Of a DNA stretch of 64,000 bases, positions 1 to 8,010 are shown piece by piece. The position numbers and the translations under genes were made by a program. The notes under the pieces are model-generated. The model was not told the origin of the DNA and ran no database searches. It saw nothing but the letters and a program-made list of their open reading frames with translations. Source of the stretch: Brevundimonas sp. NIBR11 (lineage in GTDB: Bacteria; Pseudomonadota; Alphaproteobacteria; Caulobacterales; Caulobacteraceae); the NCBI RefSeq assembly GCF_027912535.1, contig NZ_CP115465.1, positions 2,026,001-2,090,000 of the forward strand, in the 5' to 3' direction. Every line of letters begins with the position of its first letter. Position 1 is the first letter of the stretch.

Positions 1-754
1 CGACGGGGGCGGCCGTCTGGGTCGGGGCCGGTGCGTTCGCGGCCGGCGCGCCAGCGGGCGGCGTGGTCGTAGCGGCCGTCTGGGTCGGGGCGACCGGCGC
101 CGAGGCGGCGGCGGCGCGGGCGGCCAGCTGCTGGGCCTGGAAGCGGCGGGCCAGTTTCTCCGTCAGTTCGCGGGCGGCGGCCGGCTGCATCTGGGCGAGG
201 ATGGCCGAGAGGCCGCGCGGACGCATGGCGGCGGCGATGGGCAGGCGGACGCTGTCGTCCAACGTCGTGAAGACGGCGGCGGCCTCGCGCGGACGCATGG
301 CGGAATAGACGGCGACCAGACGGGCGGTCTCGGCGGCCTCGCGCTCATCGACCTGACCCAGCAGGGCCTGAACCTCGGCCTTGATGGCGTTCAGCGCCGT
401 GATCTTGGCGTCCAGCTTCTGTTCGGCGGCGACCATCAGCGGCAGCGTCGTGGCGAAGTCGGCATCGCGGGCGTCCAGCTCCGTGCGACGGGCCGAGAGC
501 GACTGGATGATGCGCAGTTCGGCCGGGGAAATGCCGGCCTGCTGGGCCAGTTGCTCGGGCGTCAGGGCGCAGACCGCAGGGGCCGGACGGGAGGCGGCGG
601 GGGTGGCGACGGCCTCGCTGGCCGCGGCGGTGGCTTCCTCGGCCCAGGCGCGAGCGCCCTGGAACAGGTCCGGTCCGGCGCCGACGGCGCGCACGGCCAC
701 GACCCCGCCGATGGCGACGGCGATCAGGGGCAGGAGGCGAGGCAGCTTGGCCAT
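1..754 (-). CDS. MotE-like flagellar protein (MgtE_N-type domain), partial at window edge
   Basis: Leftward reading frame opening with ATG at 752-754 (MAKLPRLLPLIAVAIGG) and running off the left edge without a stop. An N-terminal membrane segment or signal (residues about 5-25) is followed by a charged helical region and then an MgtE_N-like stretch with the repeated element AMRPR (SAMRPREAAAVF, AAAMRPRGLSAIL) typical of MotE/FliG-like flagellar proteins. The tail is a low-complexity Ala/Pro/Thr linker in which APTQTAA occurs twice. It is the last visible gene of the fliL-fliM-DUF6468 operon. In other alphaproteobacteria MotE is a periplasmic chaperone for MotC; a role in motor or stator assembly here is inferred from family and neighbourhood. 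Confidence 0.72.
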   Translation of the reverse strand, partial: MAKLPRLLPLIAVAIGGVVAVRAVGAGPDLFQGARAWAEEATAAASEAVATPAASRPAPAVCALTPEQLAQQAGISPAELRIIQSLSARRTELDARDADFATTLPLMVAAEQKLDAKITALNAIKAEVQALLGQVDEREAAETARLVAVYSAMRPREAAAVFTTLDDSVRLPIAAAMRPRGLSAILAQMQPAAARELTEKLARRFQAQQLAARAAAASAPVAPTQTAATTTPPAGAPAANAPAPTQTAAPV

Positions 755-778
755 AAGGTCAGGAATCCGGGAGAGATT

Positions 779-1372
779 TTATGCGGCGAAAAGGTCGTCG
801 TCGGCAGCGAGGTTTACGCGCGCACGGTTGAGGGATTGCTTCGCGGCTTGGTTAGCGGTCAGGGCGTGCAGGATGGCCTGGACGTTGCCGGCGCCGGCCG
901 CGGCGGGGGCCGGAGCAGCCAGGCCGTGGATGCGCTCGGCAAGCGCCGCCATGCGGAAGGCGCGGTCGTCGGGGTCGGCGACGACGGGGGCGACGGGCCT
1001 GGCGGCAGGCTCGGGCGCCGGGCGGGCAGGCGCGGCGCGGACCTCGGCGCGAGTCTCCTCCAGGCGCGGACCGGCGCGGGTTTCGGCTAGGGGCGCGCGA
1101 CCGCTGCGGGCCATCAGCTGTTCCAGGTCGGCCTTCAGGGCGCGGGCCTTGAGGATGCGGTCGTGCAGGAGGTCCGCCTCCTCGCCCGAGGCGCGGAGCG
1201 AACCGAGCGCGTTCTCGGCGCGGGTGCAGGCGGCGTTGAGTTCGGTGACGGCGCCGGCGAAGGCCAGCTGGCCGGCGCGGAGCTGGGTCAGCTTCTTCTC
1301 GAGGCGGACGCCGTAGCCGAGGGCGGCCACCAGCAGCAGCATCAGGACGGCGTCGAGGATCATGCCGGTCAT
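779..1372 (-). CDS. DUF6468-type flagellar operon protein, single-pass membrane
   Basis: 197 residues. Starts one base after the fliM stop codon, so it is co-transcribed with fliM and probably translationally coupled. The N-terminus (MTGMILDAVLMLLLVAALGYGVRLEKKL) is one membrane anchor; a coiled-coil-like stretch rich in Leu, Ala and charged residues (about 30-90) and an Ala/Pro-rich linker follow. Alphaproteobacterial flagellar operons commonly carry such a DUF6468 protein between fliM and the motE-like gene. Its molecular function is not known to me; a role in motor or switch assembly is inferred from synteny only. Confidence 0.7.
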   Translation of the reverse strand: MTGMILDAVLMLLLVAALGYGVRLEKKLTQLRAGQLAFAGAVTELNAACTRAENALGSLRASGEEADLLHDRILKARALKADLEQLMARSGRAPLAETRAGPRLEETRAEVRAAPARPAPEPAARPVAPVVADPDDRAFRMAALAERIHGLAAPAPAAAGAGNVQAILHALTANQAAKQSLNRARVNLAADDDLFAA

Positions 1373-1373
1373 G

Positions 1374-2432
1374 TCAGCGCTTTCCCTTGGTCAGGCTGGA
1401 GGCGGCCTCGATCGAGATCGGAGCCTCGACCCTCACGGCGATATGCTGGCCCTTGCGGCCCATCTTGCCGGTCGTGACCGGGATCGAGCCGCAGCGGATC
1501 GAGACGTCGGACTCGGGCGTGGCGTTGAGCATGAAGGTGTCGCCGACCTTGAGGTTCAGAACGGTCGAGAGCGGGGCGGACTGTTCGTCCAGCACGGCGC
1601 GGACCTCGGTGTCCGTGGTCCAGAGCTCGGTGGCCAGGTGGCCTTCCCAGATGTTGTCGCGGCCGAACTTCTCACCCATGAACTGCTGCAGCAGCATCTT
1701 CCGGATGGGTTCGAGGGTGGCGTAGGGCAGGAGCAGTTCGACCCGGCCGCCACGATCCTCCATGTCGATCCTCAGCTTGACCAGGATCGCCGCGTTCGCG
1801 GGACGGGCGATGGCGGCGAAGCGGGGGTTGGTCTCCAGACGGTCCAGGTTGAAGTGGACGGGCGTCAGGGGCTCGAAGGCGGCCTGGGCGTCGGCCAGGA
1901 TGACCTCGACCATCCGCTGGACCAGGACGCGCTCGATCGTGGTGTAGGGTCGGCCCTCGATCCGCAGCGCCGCCGTGCCGCGACGACCGCCCAGCAGCAC
2001 GTCGACGATCGAATAGATCAGGTTGGAATCGACCGTCAGCAGGCCGTAGTTGTCCAGCTCCTCGGCGCGGAAGACCGCGAGGATGGCCGGCAGCGGGATG
2101 GAGTTCAGATAGTCGCCGAAGCGGATCGAGGAGATGTTGTCGAGCGACACCTCGACGTTGTCGGAGGTGAAGTTGCGAAGCGACGTCGTCATCAACCGCA
2201 CCAGGCGGTCGAAGACGATCTCGAGCATCGGCAGACGCTCGTAGGAGACGAGCGCGGAGTTGATGATGGCGCGGATGCCGGTGCGTTCGGAATCGTCTCC
2301 GTCGCCGAGGTCGAAGCCCAGGAGATTGTCGATCTCGTCCTGGTTCAGGACCCGTTCGGAGGCCGCACTGGTCCGGTCCTCGCCGAAGGCGTCGGCGGCG
2401 GCGAACGGATCCAGTTCGTCCGTATCGGCCAT
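1374..2432 (-). CDS. fliM: Flagellar motor switch protein FliM
   Basis: 352 residues. FliM is the C-ring component that receives phospho-CheY and reverses the motor. The N-terminal CheY-binding motif is clear (LNQDEIDNLLGF, residues about 29-40). The middle domain (SALVSYERLPMLEIVFDRLVR...) and a C-terminal SpoA/FliN-like domain ending in an Arg/Lys-rich tail follow. The start codon overlaps the last base of the fliL stop region, so fliL and fliM are coupled. Length and domain order are normal for the family. Confidence 0.96.
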   Translation of the reverse strand: MADTDELDPFAAADAFGEDRTSAASERVLNQDEIDNLLGFDLGDGDDSERTGIRAIINSALVSYERLPMLEIVFDRLVRLMTTSLRNFTSDNVEVSLDNISSIRFGDYLNSIPLPAILAVFRAEELDNYGLLTVDSNLIYSIVDVLLGGRRGTAALRIEGRPYTTIERVLVQRMVEVILADAQAAFEPLTPVHFNLDRLETNPRFAAIARPANAAILVKLRIDMEDRGGRVELLLPYATLEPIRKMLLQQFMGEKFGRDNIWEGHLATELWTTDTEVRAVLDEQSAPLSTVLNLKVGDTFMLNATPESDVSIRCGSIPVTTGKMGRKGQHIAVRVEAPISIEAASSLTKGKR

Positions 2433-3106
2433 TACTGGACGAGCATTTCTTCGATCAGCACGGCGTCGACCGTGGAGGGCGCGGCGATCAGGTTCACGCG
2501 GCGCAGGATTTCGGCGCGCAGCTGGAACTGGCCGGCCGAGCCGGCGATGTCCTCGGGACGAAGTTCGCGCAGGAAGCCCTGGAACATGTCCTGCATGCGC
2601 GGCATCTCGGACTGGAGTTGTGAAGCCAGGTCGGCGTCGTGCATCTCCAGGGTGAGGCCCAGCTTCATCACCGTCGGACGACCGTCGGGCGACTGGATGT
2701 TCACGACCATGTCGGGAAGGGTCAGGAAAGTGACGCCGTCGGGGCCTTCCGAGATCTTGCCCAGCGACGGATCGGCTTCGCCGCCCTCGCCGCCGCCGCC
2801 GTGGCCGCCGCCTTCCTTCTTCTCGCCGTGACCGCCGCTCTTCTTCTCTTCACCGTGGCCGCCTTTGGCGGCTCCCTCGCCGTGCTCGCCTTCGGCCGCG
2901 GCGGGCTTGGGCTGGAGCATGAAGAAGGCCCCCGCCCCGCCGCCGCCCAGAACCAGGAGAGCCACAGGGGCGATGATGAACAGGAGCGGCAGCTTCTTCT
3001 TCGCCGGGGCCTCGCCCTCCACCTCGGCGCCGTGGGCGACGGCGAGCTTGGTCGCGTCGTCGGCGTCGGCCGGAGCCTTGTCCTTCTTCTTGCCAAGCTT
3101 GATCAT
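2432..3106 (-). CDS. fliL: Flagellar basal body-associated protein FliL
   Basis: 224 residues from the ATG at 3104-3106 (MIKLGKKKDKAP). A longer frame reaching to 3181 exists, but it would run across the palindromic regulatory site, so the inner start is preferred. Layout: Lys-rich cytoplasmic start, one membrane segment (LPLLFIIAPVALLVLGGGG, about 37-60), a striking Gly/His/Lys/Glu linker with repeated GGHGE-type units (about 70-105), then the periplasmic FliL domain (VTFLTLPDMVVNIQSPDGR onward). FliL rings surround the stator and support torque under load. It is the first gene of the leftward flagellar operon, divergent from flgF. Confidence 0.95.
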   Translation of the reverse strand: MIKLGKKKDKAPADADDATKLAVAHGAEVEGEAPAKKKLPLLFIIAPVALLVLGGGGAGAFFMLQPKPAAAEGEHGEGAAKGGHGEEKKSGGHGEKKEGGGHGGGGEGGEADPSLGKISEGPDGVTFLTLPDMVVNIQSPDGRPTVMKLGLTLEMHDADLASQLQSEMPRMQDMFQGFLRELRPEDIAGSAGQFQLRAEILRRVNLIAAPSTVDAVLIEEMLVQ

Positions 3107-3174
3107 GCGGAAGGTCGTCCCGGAATTCCCTGGCGACCGACATCGCGCGTGTTTGGTTAACGCGAGGTGTAAAT

Positions 3175-3191
3175 CCGGCAAGATTTGCCGG
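3175..3191. promoter_or_regulatory. Palindromic ftr/FlbD-like enhancer site between fliL and flgF
   Basis: A perfect inverted repeat, CCGGCAA-GAT-TTGCCGG, sits 55 bases upstream of the flgF sigma-54 promoter and 69 bases upstream of the fliL start. In Caulobacter the sigma-54 activator FlbD binds GC-rich ftr elements with CGGCAA/TTGCCG character, activating class III promoters and repressing class II ones. The sequence and position fit such a dual-purpose site; the assignment to FlbD is inferred. Confidence 0.6.
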
Positions 3192-3245
3192 GCTCCAAGG
3201 GTCGGGAACCGGTCGAAAGCCCGTCAGGACGGGCGTTAACCCTGT

Positions 3246-3260
3246 TGGCACGGTCGTTGC
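3246..3260 (+). promoter_or_regulatory. Sigma-54 promoter of the flgF operon
   Basis: TGGCAC-ggtcg-TTGC is an exact match to the RpoN -24/-12 consensus with correct spacing. It lies 33 bases before the flgF GTG, giving a short leader. In Caulobacterales rod, ring and hook genes are class III sigma-54 dependent genes, which agrees with flgF-flgG-flgA-flgH downstream. Confidence 0.9.
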
Positions 3261-3292
3261 GTGGGAGGTGCCGAAGGAGCTTCGGAGCCCAC

Positions 3293-4030
3293 GTGGAAAA
3301 CGCCGCCTACATCGGACTGTCCCGGCAGATGACTCTGCGTCGCGAACTCGACATCGCGGCCAACAACATCGCCAATGCGGACACCACCGGCTTCAAGGTC
3401 GAGCAGCTGCTGCTTGGCACCGAGGTCGGCAGCCGTGCGCGCAACGACGCGGTGCGGCCGGGCGTCAGCTTCGTGCTGGACAAGGGCGTGGGCCGGGACT
3501 TCGCGCAGGGCTCGCTGCAGCAGACGGGCCGCGACCTGGACTTCGCCATCGACGGCGAGGGCGTCTTCTTCAAGGTGCAGGACGGGGCCGGTGAGGCCTA
3601 CACCCGCGACGGCGCCTTCACCATCAGCCCCGAGGGCGAGCTGACGACCAAGGCCGGCAACCCGGTGCTGGGCGACGGCGGCCCGATCGTCATCGACCCG
3701 GCGCAGGGCCCCATCACCGTCGCCGACGACGGCAACATCAGCCAAAACGGCGTCACCATCGCCCAGCTGGCCCTGGCGCGGTTCGACAACCTGGCGGTCC
3801 TCTCCAAGGAGGGCGACGGCCTGTACCGCAACAGCTCCAACGCCACGCCCATCGACGCCGCCGGCGCCCAGGTCCGTCAGGGCATGCTCGAGGGCTCGAA
3901 CGTCAATCCCCTCGTCGAAATCACCCAGTTGATCGAGATCAGCCGCGCCTACGAACGCGCGACCAAGATGATCGAGAACGTCCAGGACCTGTCCCGCCGC
4001 TCAGTCGAGCGGCTGGGCCGGTCGAGCTAA
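3293..4030 (+). CDS. flgF: Flagellar basal-body rod protein FlgF
   Basis: 245 residues, read from GTG at 3293 (VENAAYIGLSRQ). An upstream in-frame ATG at 3185 would include the sigma-54 promoter inside the gene and is rejected; AAGGAG at 3274 and CGGAG at 3283 can serve as ribosome sites. The rod-protein N-terminal signature (LDIAANNIANADTTGFK) and C-terminal signature (GMLEGSNVNPLVEITQLIEISRAYERATKMI) bracket the protein. FlgF builds the proximal rod. First gene of the flgF-flgG-flgA-flgH operon; flgG follows after 11 bases. Confidence 0.95.
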   Translation: MENAAYIGLSRQMTLRRELDIAANNIANADTTGFKVEQLLLGTEVGSRARNDAVRPGVSFVLDKGVGRDFAQGSLQQTGRDLDFAIDGEGVFFKVQDGAGEAYTRDGAFTISPEGELTTKAGNPVLGDGGPIVIDPAQGPITVADDGNISQNGVTIAQLALARFDNLAVLSKEGDGLYRNSSNATPIDAAGAQVRQGMLEGSNVNPLVEITQLIEISRAYERATKMIENVQDLSRRSVERLGRSS

Positions 4031-4041
4031 GGAATACCTAG

Positions 4042-4830
4042 ATGCGCGCACTTCGCACCGCCGCCTCCGGCATGGCCGCCCAGCAGCTGAACGTGGAGGT
4101 CATCTCCAACAACATCGCGAACATGAACACCATTGGCTACAAGCGCCAACGGGCCGAATTCCAGGACCTGATCTACCAGAACGTCGAACGGATGGGCGCG
4201 CAGTCGTCCAGCCAGGGCACGGTCGTCCCGACCGGCATCCAGGTCGGCCTGGGCGTCAAGGCGGGCAGCGTCTATCGCATCACCGACCAGGGCACCCCGA
4301 CCCAGACCGGCAGCGACTATGATGTCGCCATCGACGGCCAGGGCTATTTCCAGGTGACCTTGCCCTCTGGCGAGATCGGGTTCACCCGGGCCGGCAACTT
4401 CTCCCTGTCGGGCGAAGGCCAGCTGGTGACCGAGGACGGCTATGCGGTGGAGCCGGCCATCTCGATCCCGCAGGACGCGGTCGATGTGATCATCTCCAAG
4501 ACCGGCCAGGTGCAGGTCATCTCGGCGGGTTCGCCGGAGGCCGCGACGGTCGGCCAGTTGGAGCTGGCGACCTTCTTCAACGAGGCGGGTCTGGAAGCCA
4601 TCGGCGACAACCTGCTGCTGGAAACCGCAGCCTCGGGTCCGGCCACCACGGGCACGCCCGGCGAGACCGGCTTCGGGCAACTTCTGCAGGGCTATACCGA
4701 AGCGTCGAACGTGGACGCCGTGACCGAGATCAGCGCCCTGATCATCGCCCAGCGCGCCTATGAGATGAACTCCAAGGTCATCACCACGGCCGACGAGATG
4801 ATGAGCGTCTCGGCCCAGGTGAAGAGCTGA
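4042..4830 (+). CDS. flgG: Flagellar distal rod protein FlgG
   Basis: 262 residues. N-terminus MRALRTAASGMAAQQLNVEVISNNIANMNTIGYK and C-terminus QGYTEASNVDAVTEISALIIAQRAYEMNSKVI are the classical rod/hook signatures. FlgG polymerises as the distal rod that crosses the periplasm. An AAGGA ribosome site lies 8 bases before the ATG. The stop codon overlaps the flgA start (ATGA type), so flgA is translationally coupled. Confidence 0.97.
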   Translation: MRALRTAASGMAAQQLNVEVISNNIANMNTIGYKRQRAEFQDLIYQNVERMGAQSSSQGTVVPTGIQVGLGVKAGSVYRITDQGTPTQTGSDYDVAIDGQGYFQVTLPSGEIGFTRAGNFSLSGEGQLVTEDGYAVEPAISIPQDAVDVIISKTGQVQVISAGSPEAATVGQLELATFFNEAGLEAIGDNLLLETAASGPATTGTPGETGFGQLLQGYTEASNVDAVTEISALIIAQRAYEMNSKVITTADEMMSVSAQVKS

Positions 4831-5609
4831 TGACCCGTCTTCTGGCCCCCACCCTGTTCATGGCGCTGGCGGCGCTGGCCCTGGCCGCCTCCCCTGCCTT
4901 CGCCGGACCGGTGACGCTGAAGGCCAATCCGGTCGACGCCGACGGCAGCGTGACCCTGGGCGACATCTTCGACGGGGCCGGATCGGCCGCAGGGGTCGTG
5001 GTCGCCAGCCGCGCCGGGCCCTCGGTCGTCTTCGAGGCCGGACAGCTGCAGGCGATGGCTTCGCGCGCCGGTCTGCAGTGGGCCAACCCCCAGGGGCTGC
5101 GCCGCGTGGTGGTGCGCAACGCCGCCATGGCGCCGGGCGCCGCGCCCGCCGCCGGAGCCGCGACGCCGGCCGTGGCCCGTCAGGGCGCGACGGTCGAGGT
5201 TCTGACCTACGCCCGCAACCTGGCGGCCGGAGACGTGATCCAGCCGGAAGACGTCATCTGGTCCACCGTACAGGCGCATCTGGCGCAAGGCGGGTCGCCG
5301 TCCGATCCGGACATGGTCGTTGGCTTGAGCGCCCGCCGGGCCCTGCGCGCCGGGGCCGTGGTCGGCCAGCGGGATCTGATCTCTCCGCGCGTGATCGCCA
5401 GGAACGACATGGTCGAAGTCGCCTATATCGCGGGCGGGGTGACCCTGACCGTCACCGGCCGTGCAACCCGCGACGCCGCCGTCGGCCAGCCGGTGCCAAT
5501 CCTGAACACCACGTCCGGCCGCACCATCGACGCCATCGCCTCGGGTCCCGGTCAGGCCCGCGCGGGCGCCGCAGCCCGCGCCTCCGCTCCCAACCAGTTC
5601 GCCCGATAG
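4830..5609 (+). CDS. flgA: Flagellar P-ring assembly chaperone FlgA
   Basis: 259 residues. A Sec signal peptide (TRLLAPTLFMALAALALAASPAFA, cleavage near residue 26) is followed by the SAF-type FlgA core: the stretch VLTYARNLAAGDVIQPEDVIW then GLSARRALRAGAVVGQRDL, ending with VTGRATRDAAVGQPVPILNTTSGRTI, which is the most conserved part of the family. FlgA is a periplasmic chaperone for FlgI polymerisation. flgI itself is not in the window. Confidence 0.94.
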   Translation: MTRLLAPTLFMALAALALAASPAFAGPVTLKANPVDADGSVTLGDIFDGAGSAAGVVVASRAGPSVVFEAGQLQAMASRAGLQWANPQGLRRVVVRNAAMAPGAAPAAGAATPAVARQGATVEVLTYARNLAAGDVIQPEDVIWSTVQAHLAQGGSPSDPDMVVGLSARRALRAGAVVGQRDLISPRVIARNDMVEVAYIAGGVTLTVTGRATRDAAVGQPVPILNTTSGRTIDAIASGPGQARAGAAARASAPNQFAR

Positions 5610-5635
5610 GGCCCCCGCCTCAGGGAATGTCAGTC

Positions 5636-6364
5636 ATGCGTAAGTCCATCGTCGCCCTCTCCCTCGCCGCCGTTTCGCTCGGCGCCTGCTCCACCGCCGT
5701 CGAGGCCGTGCGCGGGCCGGAATTGGCGCCCATCGGTTATCCGGCCCAGCTGGTTCCGGTCAGCCAGGCCTACATGGCCCCGCCGGAACAGCGTCAGGCG
5801 GCCAGCGCCAACTCTCTGTGGCGGACCGGCGCCCGGGCCTTCTTCGGCGACCAGCGGGCGCGCAATATCGGCGACATCCTGACCGTCAACATCGACATCA
5901 ACGACCAGGCGCAGACCTCGAACACCACCAACCGCAGCCGGAGCAACGACATCACGGGCGGCGTCACCAACTTCTTCGGCCTGGAGAACAGCCTGGGCCG
6001 CGCCTTCCCCGGCGGCTTCGATCCCCAGAACCTGGTCGGGGTGCAGGGGCAATCCAACGCCAACGGCACCGGCTCGGTCAGCCGCTCGGAAAAGGTCAGC
6101 CTGACCATCGCCGCCGTCGTCACCGACATCCTGTCGAACGGCAATCTGGTCATCCAGGGTCGGCAAGAAGTGCGCACCAACCGCGAGGTTCGCGAACTGA
6201 CCGTCGCCGGCATCGTGCGCCCGGAAGATATTTCCTCGGCCAACACCATCGCCCACACCCAGATCGCCGAGGCGCGCATAAGCTATGGCGGCCGCGGGGA
6301 CATCAGCCGAATCCAGGCGACCCCGGCGGCGCAGAGCCTGGTGGAACGATTTAGCCCGTTCTAG
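5636..6364 (+). CDS. flgH: Flagellar L-ring lipoprotein FlgH
   Basis: 242 residues from ATG at 5636 with an AGGGA ribosome site 9 bases upstream; an in-frame ATG at 5627 sits too close to that site. The signal peptide ends in a lipobox (VSLGAC, Cys about 21), as expected for the outer-membrane L-ring protein. Conserved FlgH segments visible: SLWRTGARAFFGDQRARNIGDILTV and the C-terminal GIVRPEDISSANTIAHTQIAEARI followed by a glycine-rich element. Last gene of the sigma-54 operon. Confidence 0.96.
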   Translation: MRKSIVALSLAAVSLGACSTAVEAVRGPELAPIGYPAQLVPVSQAYMAPPEQRQAASANSLWRTGARAFFGDQRARNIGDILTVNIDINDQAQTSNTTNRSRSNDITGGVTNFFGLENSLGRAFPGGFDPQNLVGVQGQSNANGTGSVSRSEKVSLTIAAVVTDILSNGNLVIQGRQEVRTNREVRELTVAGIVRPEDISSANTIAHTQIAEARISYGGRGDISRIQATPAAQSLVERFSPF

Positions 6365-6537
6365 CGGGCTGCCGCTTGGCGTGCGGCGGCTCACTGCTTG
6401 AGCCCGAGTCTTTGGGTTCTCTCACCCGTCGCCGAATACCGTGTCCTGAACATCACGGGTCTGTCAGACAGGAAGCTTTGCCGTGAACCGTTAACGGGAG
6501 GCCGCGTTTGCCCTGTCAGACGCAAGGTGTTCCTACG

Positions 6538-7011
6538 ATGTTCAAGGTTCTCGTTCCCGCCGTCGCCGCCCTCGGCCTGGTCGCCTTCGCGGCCCAGTCC
6601 CGCGATGTCGCGCCCGCAGGGGAGGACGAGGGCGTCATGGCCGCGCCGGTCATGTCCTGGAGCGTTCATCACGAAGGCGCCCTGGCCAAGCTGGCCTATG
6701 GCGTCGCAAACTCCGATCAACTGGCCCTGATGGTCACCTGCATGCCGGGTGAATCGACGGCCGCCGTCTATGGCGATGTTCAGCTCGATGGCGCGCGGGT
6801 CCAGCAGGCCCGCTATTCAATCGATCCGCTGTCAGGCGGTGACGCCGAGGAAACCCTCATCTCCATCAACGACCCTTCGCTGGCCGGCCTGGCCCGTGAC
6901 GGCCGGATGACGGTGACGGGCGACGCCGGTCGTTTCCAGTTGGCGGCCTCGACCGACGAACGTCGCATCGTACGCGATTTTCTGGCCTATTGTTCGCCGG
7001 GCCGAGCGTAA
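6538..7011 (+). CDS. Small exported protein of unknown function, member 1 of a tandem family
   Basis: 157 residues from ATG at 6538. A hydrophobic signal-like N-terminus (MFKVLVPAVAALGLVAFAAQS) is followed by a compact domain beginning MSWSVHHEGALAKLAYGVANSDQLALMVTC and ending in LAYCSPGRA. The two Cys residues (middle and C-terminus) recur in the next two genes and could form a disulfide in the periplasm. I do not recognise the family. It lies 173 bases downstream of flgH and is followed by two similar genes; expression with the flagellar operon is possible but not shown. Confidence 0.75.
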   Translation: MFKVLVPAVAALGLVAFAAQSRDVAPAGEDEGVMAAPVMSWSVHHEGALAKLAYGVANSDQLALMVTCMPGESTAAVYGDVQLDGARVQQARYSIDPLSGGDAEETLISINDPSLAGLARDGRMTVTGDAGRFQLAASTDERRIVRDFLAYCSPGRA

Positions 7012-7037
7012 CGCTGTCTGGCCGGGGGGCCTGAACC

Positions 7038-7445
7038 ATGACGATGTTGGCGACGCTGGCGGCCATCGCAGCCCTGCAGAGCGGTTGGACCTGGACCCTC
7101 TATGAGGACGGGCCCGTCGTTCTGGCCAACGAGATCCCCGACACGCCCCAACTGAGGGCCATCCTGGAGTGCCAGCCCGGCACCGGGGTGGCGAGGCTGG
7201 ATCTGTTCGGAGCGACCGGCGCCGGCATCGCCACGATCGTTTCAGGCACGGCGACCGCGACCGGGCAAAGCGAGGCGACCGCCGACCATCAGTCCGTGGC
7301 GCTCCGGACCGACCACCCCGTCTTCGGCCAGTTTCTGATCACCGGGGTGCTGGATGTGGCGGTCGCGGGAGACCATCAGGCCGTCGCCGTGCCTGCCGGA
7401 CATCTTGCCAAGCTGCGCCGGTTCGCAGAGCTTTGCAGCGGTTGA
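7038..7445 (+). CDS. Small exported protein of unknown function, member 2 of a tandem family
   Basis: 135 residues. A short hydrophobic start (MTMLATLAAIAALQSG) then WTWTLYEDGPVVLANEIPDTPQLRAILECQPG, which aligns with WSVHHEGALAKLAYGVANSDQLALMVTCMPG of the preceding protein: the Trp, the hydrophobic block, Leu and the Cys-x-Pro-Gly step are in register. The C-terminus again ends with Cys (FAELCSG). Starts 26 bases after the previous stop. The most diverged of the three copies; function unknown. Confidence 0.72.
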   Translation: MTMLATLAAIAALQSGWTWTLYEDGPVVLANEIPDTPQLRAILECQPGTGVARLDLFGATGAGIATIVSGTATATGQSEATADHQSVALRTDHPVFGQFLITGVLDVAVAGDHQAVAVPAGHLAKLRRFAELCSG

Positions 7446-7459
7446 ATACGAGAGGTCTC

Positions 7460-7963
7460 ATGCGGATTCTGTGGCTGCCGGTCGTGTTACTGGCCGCGCT
7501 GACGGCGGCCTGCGCCAGCGTCGAGACGCCCGGGCCCACGCCCGCCGCGGCCGTCGAACCGTCGGCGCCAGCGCCCGTCGCCGGCTATGATTGGCACTTC
7601 ACGCCCCAGGACGGCGCCGCGCGGCTGGCCTACGGCGTGGAGGAGAGCGACGATCTGCGTCTGGGCCTGGACTGCGTCGCCGGATCGGGAAAGATCGACC
7701 TGACCGTGCTGGGTCGGACGGGAGAGCGCGAAATCCATCTGGAATCCGGCGGTGAAACCGAACGGTTCGCCGCCGAGGGCGAGCCCTCAGAGGTCCACGA
7801 CGGGGACATCCTGACCGCCTCGGCCCGGGCCGACGCTCCGGTGATGCAGCGCTTCCGCCGCGTGGGCTGGATAGCCCAATGGGTCGGCGGCCAGCGCGAG
7901 GTCTATGCTCCCCATCCAGGGTCCGAAGCCGGGGTCGAGCGGTTCTTCGCCCAATGCGGCTGA
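7460..7963 (+). CDS. Putative lipoprotein of unknown function, member 3 of a tandem family
   Basis: 167 residues from ATG at 7460, 14 bases after the previous gene. The N-terminus MRILWLPVVLLAALTAACAS has a lipobox (LTAAC), so this copy is probably membrane-anchored. After a Pro/Ala linker comes YDWHFTPQDGAARLAYGVEESDDLRLGLDCVAG, clearly related to member 1 (shared W-x-x, GA-x-LAYG, S-D-x-L-x-L, C). It ends with a terminal Cys (FFAQCG) like the others. Function not recognised. Confidence 0.75.
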   Translation: MRILWLPVVLLAALTAACASVETPGPTPAAAVEPSAPAPVAGYDWHFTPQDGAARLAYGVEESDDLRLGLDCVAGSGKIDLTVLGRTGEREIHLESGGETERFAAEGEPSEVHDGDILTASARADAPVMQRFRRVGWIAQWVGGQREVYAPHPGSEAGVERFFAQCG

Positions 7964-8010
7964 GATCGGGAGGCCTGGATTGGACGGCCAAGACCTAGCG
8001 CCAGGCGGAC

